A stretch of DNA of 64,000 bases from Colletotrichum lupini (Eukaryota; Ascomycota; Sordariomycetes; Glomerellales; Glomerellaceae), in assembly GCF_023278565.1 (NCBI RefSeq), contig NC_064681.1, forward strand, positions 4,402,001 to 4,466,000, read 5' to 3'. The notes under the pieces were generated by a model. The model did not search any database. It was not told the DNA's origin and worked only from the letters and a program-made list of their open reading frames with translations. Below, piece by piece: positions 57,063 through 64,000 of this stretch (its first letter is position 1; every line of letters starts with the position of its first letter). Made by a program: the position numbers and the translations under genes.

Positions 57063-58922
57063 ACGTATATAATAAGCGAGCTACTTAGATAAGCGAGCTA
57101 CCTACCTAATCATAACTATATTATATTCGTAATTAAAAAGCAGCACTTAGAAAAGTAATTTAATTAAAACTATTTAGTATCCTCTTTTTTAAATATTTCT
57201 TTAGTAATTTAATATATTTACGTATTATAATTAGTATTTTTATAGACGCTATATTATTATTAACCTATTTTAGTCCTTAGTTAATGACTACTACTTCGAC
57301 GCATTTCTTTTTTAATCTAGGTTATTACCTCTCTTTATAATTAAAGGTTTTTTTTCTTAATTACTATAAGACTTTTTCTTTATTTAAAACGTATTTTCTT
57401 AGCCCTCTTACGTTAGCTAAGTAGGTTATTTTCCTTTTAAAAGATCTAATACTTTAACTTTAATAAAATAATTTAATATATAAATCCTCGCGCCCCCTTT
57501 AATAAATACTTAATAGCTTTAATAATTAAAGTTAGGGAGCTATTTTAATAATAAGTAATTTAAGTTTTAATAAGTTACGACTATAATAATACTTTTATTA
57601 AGTTATTTAGTATTTAAGAAGTCTAGGCTAGTAGTATTATTAAGAAGGATCCTAGAGGCGTCGGAGTATATAACTTTATATTAAGCTTAAATAATATACT
57701 TTTTATATTTAAAAGTATAAGCCTAGCTCTTCTAAATCCTCTTTAAATATTTTTTTTATAATCGCTTATATAAATACCCTATAAAACGTAAAAAAGAAGT
57801 CCTCTTTCGTAATATAAGTATTACTCCGTTATATTTTTTCTTTAATTCCTTAGTTATATACTATTTTTAAAAGCCTAAAATATTTAATATCTAAAGGCTA
57901 TAGTAAATAAAACGAATAAGTTAGTATATAAAGAGTAACGATATTATTCTCTTTATAATATAACTTAAAATCCGTAAAGTAGTAATTTTCGTATTTATTA
58001 ATAATAAGGAAGTAATATCGACCTTTTATACGTAGTTTTATATACTTTTTAAAGTATTTTACCTAATTTAAGCCTCTCTTATTTATTATTTAGCCGTTTT
58101 TAAATATTATAATAACCTAATTACGTAATAAACTAGATTTTATCTACTAAGTAAAGAGATAATATTTACTTATAATAATAATATATAGCGGGACGCTATA
58201 GCTTAATAAGCTAATAATTTAAATAATTATAACCTATTTACAATTACTAAGTTATATTATTTTCGTATTTAAACGCCTTTTTATATTTATAACGACTATT
58301 CTAAATATAATCTAGCTTATTATAAAACTAATCTCGTTAAAGTTATAAATATCGGACTTTACGATACTATATTTCGTAATTATATTCGCTACGAAGTAAA
58401 ACTATGCGTTTATTATATCTAAGTTTTTGTATTAAGCCTTTTTATAGTTATACTTATAAAAAAATCGTATTTAGAGCTATAATTAGTACTTAATAAAGTT
58501 AAAAACTTAGCGCTTCTTAACGGGGGGTACGTCGTAGTTAGCGAGTAATTAATTAACTATATCTTTTATATTACTAATACGAGGAAGAAACGATTAGGAA
58601 TTTAGGTCAAAAATATACTTAACTAGCTTTTTTTTTAAGCGTAGTTAATTTCTATGAGTTTAGTATAGTATTTTATTATATAAGTATGCTTTTTAAATAA
58701 GTACCTAAAGTCCTAAAAGGGACTAAATAGATCTTAATTACTATTTAAATACTTAGTTTTAGGGTTTTTTTAATAGCTTAGATCGCTAAGTTTAACTAAG
58801 TTTTTTTAGTTTATAATATTATAATTATATTATAGCGTTACGTAAGGTAGAAAGTAAAAAATAAGATAGTTATAGTTAGGTAAGTAGCTCGCTTATTTAG
58901 GTAGCTCGCTTATTATATACGT
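57063..58922 (-). mobile_element. Nested Fot1/pogo-type transposon, RIP-mutated
   Basis: 1860 bp, flanked by TA on both sides (57061-57062 and 58923-58924). Inverted repeats of about 58 bp (57063-57120 and 58865-58922) start ACGTATATAATAAGCGAGC and carry the word AAGCGAGCT twice. On the minus strand near 57925-57740 a decayed pogo-type DDE_1 end is readable: a QPLD-like block, then Y-F-R-L-L-K and a downstream A-F-like segment ending ARLILLN, with stops. It is distinct from the element at 1565-3451 in its termini. It lies inside the 8.85-kb element and so inserted later. The flanks 56590-57060 and 58925-59410 are almost pure A/T. Confidence 0.82.
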
Positions 58923-59444
58923 TATCTTTATTATTATTATAAAACCTATTTATTATTATAAATAATTATATATTATTTATATAATACTATTTACTTTATA
59001 TTAAATAATACTTAATAATATAAGTAATTAAAATAATAAAAATAAAAATATAATAATATATAGGTCTTAATTTCTTTATAATATTATAAACTAAATAGTT
59101 TTAAATAATAATATTAGAATATTATTTAAATTGTAATACGTATACTAAATACTAAATCCAATATATATTAAAATAATATTAAATTATTTAAAACTTAAAA
59201 ACATAACTAAAGTAATAATTATATTATATTATATTATTATTTAATTATCTTTATTAAGTATATTAATAAAAAGTATTATAAGCGAAATATTTAATATATA
59301 ATTATAAAATATATTATATTATTAAATAACTATAACTTTATTAAATATATATAATATATATATTATATATTTAAACTTTAGTTTTTAGTTTTTATATTAT
59401 ATTATTATTAAGAATTATTATAAAACAAGGAGGAATAGGGTCTA

Positions 59445-62400
59445 AAGTAATTTAGAATCGATTCTAAACTATTTTTAAAGTCTTTATTATAGTTCTTATA
59501 ACCGTAATCTTCTTTCCTTAAGCTTTAATTAGCTTATTTCTAAACGTAGCTCCCTTTTTTAAATATTTAATAAAGTATAATGCCTAGTAATATCTTTATT
59601 TTAACTTTAAATAACCTTACTTTGTAAATTTATAGTAGATATATAATATAAATCTTAATAAATAATACTAAAAGAAGTTATTTAAAAAAGACTTCGTAAT
59701 TTATTTAAAAAGAGTTTTAAAGGGCTTAGGGATAGATTTTATACCCTTTATTATAACTATAACCGATTTTAAGACCTTAACTAGCTACGTAAACTTATAT
59801 TAAAAAGTACTAGGCTTAAAAAATTACGAAGTAATAATTTAATAAATTACTAATAAGCCCCTATATTTTATTTATATAAAGCTAGTTCTTATTATTCTAA
59901 ACGACGTTAATGTTTTGCTCCTAAATTAATTTAGAATTAGTTCTAAATTTAGTTATAAATAGTTCTAAGGGGTTTATATTTAAATAATTTATTAAAGTAC
60001 GATATTTTTTAATAATAAATATATCTTATTAAATAAAATAAATACTTAATTCTAAAAAAAGAGTATTTTACTTAAAAAGATATTTATTATATTCCTTAGA
60101 TCTAAATATAGTAATTAGTTCTAAATTAGTTCTAAAAGGATCCTAACCTATTTCTAAATATAAATTAATAACGGGACGAAACGATTACTCTATATATACG
60201 AAACTTAATAAAGGGCTTTTATAATATTAATATAAGTATAAAACTTATCCTAATCCTTAAGAGGTATTTATAAATAGGTCTAGTTAAGTCTAATTATAAT
60301 ATTCCTCTAGGATTTATATTAAGCCTAAAGTAAGATCGATAGATTACTTAGTATTGATTCCGAATTAGTTATAAACCTTTTTTAAATAAGTTCCGAATTA
60401 CTTTACTTCGTAATTACCTATATAATAAAAAGTAGTCCTTTTTTAATTAATAAAATAAAATACTCCTTATTTAATTTTATTTTAAGTCTAGGGAGCGATT
60501 TTTTAGAACGTATTTCTTAATATTATAGTAGAAATAAACTAAGTAAAATCGAATATATCTTTTAACTTACTATTCTTAAGAGCGATATTATAAATCGTAA
60601 TTAAGAAATAAATATTAACCGAACCCTTTTTAAATTAGTTTTAAACCGATTCTAAACCTTATATAAAAGGATTTTATAAACTTACTTATTAAGTTCTTAT
60701 AACGTACATGATAAGCGAGCTGCCTAGACAAGCGAGCTGCCCACCCGACCGCGACTATCTCATCTTCTACCTTCCACCTCACGCGACGCCACAACATAAC
60801 CATAACATCATAAACCAAATAATCTTAGTTAATAATAATACTTAATAACCCCTAGTTATATTTAGAAAGATATTTCTATTAAATAATATACCTAAAACGC
60901 TCTTTAAGAATTTAAAAAACGAGTTAATATATCCTTTAGTATATCTTAGTACTCTCTATATTTATAAAAGCTCAGAGGAATAGAATAGCTATTTAAAAAG
61001 TTAGTAAATAGTTTAGAAATATTTCGAAATAAATTTGGAATTGCTTTAGAACTTTTTTTAAGAAACTTCGTTATACTAGCCCTAAATAACCTTAACTTTA
61101 TTATAGCCCTTAATATACTTATAATTCGTATTTAATTAAAAAGTTAAAAAGGTATTCTTTTTTTAAAGTTTAGCTTGCTCTAGATAAAAAGTAATATAAA
61201 TATAATTATACTTATTATTATTAAAATATTAAATATATTAAAAAGAAATTAGAATAGATTCAGAGTCGATTCGGAAATAGTTCTTAACGCTTTATAAAAT
61301 ACTTACGTTAATATAATAACGGGCTTATATATATTAATACTCGTTTTATATAGCTAAGCGAAATAACTTAGCTAAAAAATAAAGAGCTTTTTATATTTAT
61401 ATAATATTTATAAACTAATTAGTATTACTAAGGGCACCGCAAATCTTTATAATAGTCCGACTATAAAATTTATTATAAAGCTTAGTAAGCTTCTTTAATT
61501 ATAAAAATATATCTAAAAATAGTTAAGAACTAATTCTAAATATATTTAAAACGTTTTCCTTATTTAATCCGCTTCCTAGTTAACTAATCTTTTTTATAAT
61601 ATTCCGAAGTTCTAAATAAATACTCTTAAGTATTTAGGTAAGTAGTAGAGGGGGGTATTTATAAGTATTATAAGAAGTTAAAATAATTACTAGTTTTATA
61701 ATAATATTAACTAGTACTTAATAGTTCTATTTTACTAAATATAATATTTAAAGAATTTCTTCTAGGATAATATAATTTATATCTAAATTATATTAGAATT
61801 ACTTCGGAATATATTTAAAATAGATTTAGAACTAGCTTATTATAATATCATAATTTCTACTTATTATTTATAAAAAGGTAATACTTATCTCCTCTTATTA
61901 TATTAACCTCTTTTTTTTATAATATAGAGCGTATTAAAAATAAATAGGCTTAGTATTTAATTAAAGGAAATTTAATATAATAGTTTTCGCTATTACTATA
62001 TAAATTCTTATAAATATACTATATAATAAGTAATTAAGTACTAAGAATATACTAAAGAGATTTAGAATTAGTTCTAAATAAGTTGCGAATTAGTTTAGAA
62101 TAATATATATATATTATATTAATTATTAATAACCTCTATATTATAATCTTTATAAAATGGGGTATAAGAAGTACTTATTTCGAATTATCTAAGCTATACC
62201 TTTATTTACTTATAGAAATAATTAATAAGGACTATTTCTAAACTAATTTAGAATCGATTTAGAAAACTTATATAATTAATCTTTTTTTTAATAATATCCT
62301 ATAAATACGTTTACGTATAGAAGTAATATCCTTAGCTATATTTTTTATAACTCGAGTATAGTTTTAATAAAATAAAGTTTAGTTAAAATATAAATACGCT

Positions 62401-63035
62401 TTATTATTAATATAATAATATATAAAGCGTTTATAAACTTAATTTTATAAAAAAGCGGATATAGTAGTTTTTAGAGATATTAAACGAGTATTATTATATT
62501 AAAATTATTAAGTTCGGAATTAGTTTAGAAATAGTTTAGAACGACTTTAAAAAGTATTATATACCGTTCCCTATAACGCTTTAATATCCTTTAAATATAA
62601 ATTACGTATATCGATATAGTATATAATACCTTCTTTATTTATTTTTAAATACCATATTAATTAATTATAATATATAATTTTTTATATTATAGTTTAGCGA
62701 TTATTTTATTAGTTTTAGTACCCGCTTATAGTAGCTTCAATAGAGATTAAAATAAGTAATATTTTAAAAGTTTTATTAAAAAGGTTCTAAACTTATTTAG
62801 AATAGATTTAGAAATAGTTTAAAAAAAGTCTTACCTCTTTTTATTTAAATAAACTACTACTTTTATAGAATTCTTAAAATATATTAAGATTATCTCGTAC
62901 TTATTAATTAAGGTAATAAGGGTTAAAAAGTAGTATTAATAATTTAAGTTTAAAGAAAATACCTATATTATTTAATAAATTTATTAAAGCTATTCTAAAT
63001 AAGTTCTAAATCGGTCCTAAACCGATTTAGAACTA
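59445..63035. repeat. Dispersed short arrays of an 11-bp word, right arm
   Basis: About fourteen arrays of the same 11-bp unit as the left arm, in either orientation, for example TAGTTCTAAAT and TAGTTCTAAAA near 60117, CGATTCGGAAA near 61270, TAGTTTAGAAA and TAGTTTAGAAC near 62520, TTCTAAATCGG near 63003. Spacing between arrays is roughly 150-300 bp. Confidence 0.7.
60702..60832 (+). mobile_element. Un-mutated 131-bp terminal fragment of the nested Fot-type family
   Basis: Preceded by TA (60700-60701) and starting ACGTACATGATAAGCGAGC. It aligns without obvious gaps to the reverse complement of the right end of the element at 57063-58922 through CTTAGTTAA, then similarity stops. Nearly all differences are C or G here against T or A in the large copy, so this piece kept the pre-RIP sequence. 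No second terminus follows, so it is a truncated copy. GC content is far above its surroundings. Confidence 0.78.
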
Positions 63036-63179
63036 TTTTAGTATAATTATAATTTCTATCCGAGGTATATAGGAGAAGTTAAAAAATTTCTATTTTAGTA
63101 TATAGCCCGTAACCTAACCTATAGTATACGGATAAAAAGTTAAAAATATATAGGGTAGTTAGCTAACCCCCCCCCCCCC

Positions 63180-63203
63180 ACAGGTCAGTTTACCTGTGTT
63201 CAC
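63180..63203 (-). repeat. Right 24-bp terminal inverted repeat
   Basis: Reverse complement starts GTGAACACAGGTAAACTG. The inner part ACAGGT...ACCTGT is itself a small inverted repeat. A run of about 13 C precedes it on the plus strand. Confidence 0.85.
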
Positions 63204-63211
63204 GCAACCCC
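63204..63211. repeat. Right 8-bp target site duplication (GCAACCCC)
   Basis: Identical to 54347-54354. Confidence 0.88.
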
Positions 63212-63683
63212 GGATTCGAGACTTACTGCAATGGCGTATACGATTCAGCTCGCCCAATCATCATTGATCGTTTGGACCAGGCTATCCTACAGAGAAAGGG
63301 TTTGGTTGCTGATGGCCTGCTCCCGACGCGCTCCACAACGGCTTCGGGAAACCCTGGGCGGCCTATTCCATACAGATACAGCATTTACCGAGAATCGGGA
63401 GCGACTAACGTCCCGAGCCGTCGGCCGTGCAGGCCAGAATCGTAATGCCGCCAATATCGAGCCCCACTCGACGCGCTCCGTCTTCTGACCGTGTAAGCCG
63501 TCACTGAACTGCCGGGAGATTCTAGTCAAGACTGAGATCGAGTAATCGCTGGCTTGGAGAAATATATAAGCTAAAGATCTTGGTCTTAAAGGTCTTGATC
63601 ACACCAACACAATTCTTTTGATTCAACGATAGCTTCATCAAACCCTTAATTCCAGTAGGCCAATCGTGGGAAAAGCGCCAGCC
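63212..63683. other. Right flank of the 8.85-kb element, upstream of the monooxygenase
   Basis: Normal composition resumes. A frame across 63240-63430 (+) is open for about 60 codons (with PIPYRYSIYRESGATN), and other frames and the minus strand are also open; I cannot assign it. AATATATAAG at 63559-63568 is TATA-like and lies about 120 bp before the monooxygenase ATG. Confidence 0.45.
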
Positions 63684-64000
63684 ATGACCCTCATAGCCCA
63701 ACAAACCAACGGCGATTCTGCACACGACGGTGTCCCCAAACCAACGCACGAAAGCACTTTCTTAGATGGCGTCCTCCGATGGCCATCTACAGGACTCAAG
63801 GTCCTCATCGTCGGTGGTGGGCCTGCCGGCCTACTAACCGCTCTCGAGTGCTGGAAAAAAGGACACGATGTCGAAGTTGTGGAGAAGAACAGCAAAAACT
63901 CTACAATTGGTGAGCCATGTTTTTGATACATGAAGCAGAAATAACGAATAATCAGAAATAAATGGACTAATTGACACTCGGACACAGGCGACGTGATTTT
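63684..64000 (+). CDS. FAD-dependent monooxygenase, N-terminal part (3' end outside window)
   Basis: ATG at 63684 in good context (GCCATGACC). Exon 1 is 63684-63909. A 78-bp intron (63910-63987, GTGAGC to CACAG) joins ...NSTIG to GDVIF in phase, and the second exon runs off the window. After a 37-residue leader comes the FAD-binding Rossmann motif: VLIVGGGPAGLLTALECWKK (glycines at about 44-49), then a second strand ending VEVVEKN, whose Glu would bind the ribose of FAD. This is the class A (salicylate hydroxylase-like) flavoprotein monooxygenase pattern, often found in secondary metabolism. Substrate and completeness cannot be judged. It lies 480 bp right of the 8.85-kb element. Confidence 0.85.

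Larger units (their letters stand above)
54355..63203. mobile_element. Large TIR element, 8.85 kb, RIP-mutated, 8-bp target duplication
   Basis: Terminal inverted repeats of 24 bp (54355-54378 and 63180-63203) start GTGAACACAGGTAAACTG on the better-preserved right end. The left copy differs by three RIP-type transitions. A perfect 8-bp duplication GCAACCCC flanks the element. Inside each terminus is a C-run (or G-run by strand). An 8-bp duplication is usual for hAT-type DNA transposons, but the ends do not start with the common hAT CA, and no transposase can be read because the interior is degraded. It contains a nested Fot/pogo element (57063-58922), an un-mutated fragment of the same family (60702-60832), an LTR-like island (56045-56545) and many arrays of an 11-bp word. 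Superfamily unassigned. Confidence 0.82.

Noticed and set aside
60630..60818. 62-codon minus-strand frame at 60.7 kb
   Set aside because: Explained by the un-mutated transposon end, which is GC-richer than its surroundings and therefore has fewer stops.
1..64000. CRISPR arrays, bacterial-type operons, riboswitches
   Set aside because: None seen; the DNA is eukaryotic and the regular 11-bp arrays are too short in period to be CRISPR repeats.

Overview
This window is nuclear DNA of a filamentous ascomycete (Pezizomycotina). The reasons are short GT-AG introns of about 50-80 bp with CTAAC/CTGAC-like branch sites, housekeeping proteins of fungal type (Sec7, Fip1, Nup49, Rpc31, pyruvate dehydrogenase E2), fungal-specific families (Zn2Cys6 regulator, LaeA-like methyltransferases, UstYa-type HxxHC proteins) and long AT-rich blocks in which C:G pairs have decayed to T:A in the manner of repeat-induced point mutation (RIP). 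I infer a sordariomycete, possibly Colletotrichum- or Fusarium-like; the sequence alone does not fix genus.

Layout. 1-11 kb is accessory: a protein kinase cut by the window edge, a RIP-mutated Fot1/pogo transposon (1565-3451), a CorA-like membrane protein, an unrecognised protein on the minus strand, and an HxxHC-pair protein with one in-frame stop. 12-24 kb holds a small secreted peptide, an intact UstYa-like gene, a 7.6-kb RIP-mutated LTR retrotransposon with a perfect 5-bp target duplication, and a second UstYa-like gene broken by a frameshift and a RIP-type nonsense codon. 24-32.4 kb is conserved core genome: fip1 and nup49 (divergent), rpc31 and an Hsm3-like gene (divergent, with a 796-bp TIR element between them). 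32.8-48.8 kb continues as core or ordinary genome: sec7, pyruvate dehydrogenase E2, a Zn2Cys6 regulator and a Rossmann-fold oxidoreductase. 49-54 kb has an intron-containing tRNA-Pro, a small PPxY membrane protein, a LaeA-like methyltransferase whose predicted splicing fails at one acceptor, and a relic of a second such methyltransferase. 54355-63203 is one 8.85-kb RIP-mutated element with 24-bp terminal inverted repeats and a perfect 8-bp target duplication; it carries a nested Fot/pogo element, a short un-mutated fragment of the same family and many short arrays of an 11-bp near-palindromic word. The window ends inside an FAD-dependent monooxygenase gene.

How the parts relate. The core genes are independent housekeeping functions (mRNA 3' processing, nuclear pore, RNA polymerase III, proteasome assembly, Golgi traffic, mitochondrial acetyl-CoA). 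The accessory parts look like secondary-metabolism remnants: three HxxHC-pair (UstYa-like) genes with a small secreted peptide at 10.4-24.1 kb, and LaeA-like methyltransferases facing a monooxygenase across the 8.85-kb element. Several of these accessory genes carry lesions, while every core gene reads cleanly. That fits a compartmentalised genome in which RIP and transposons erode the accessory parts. Exon boundaries were read by eye from splice consensus and reading-frame continuity; no alignment or search was run.
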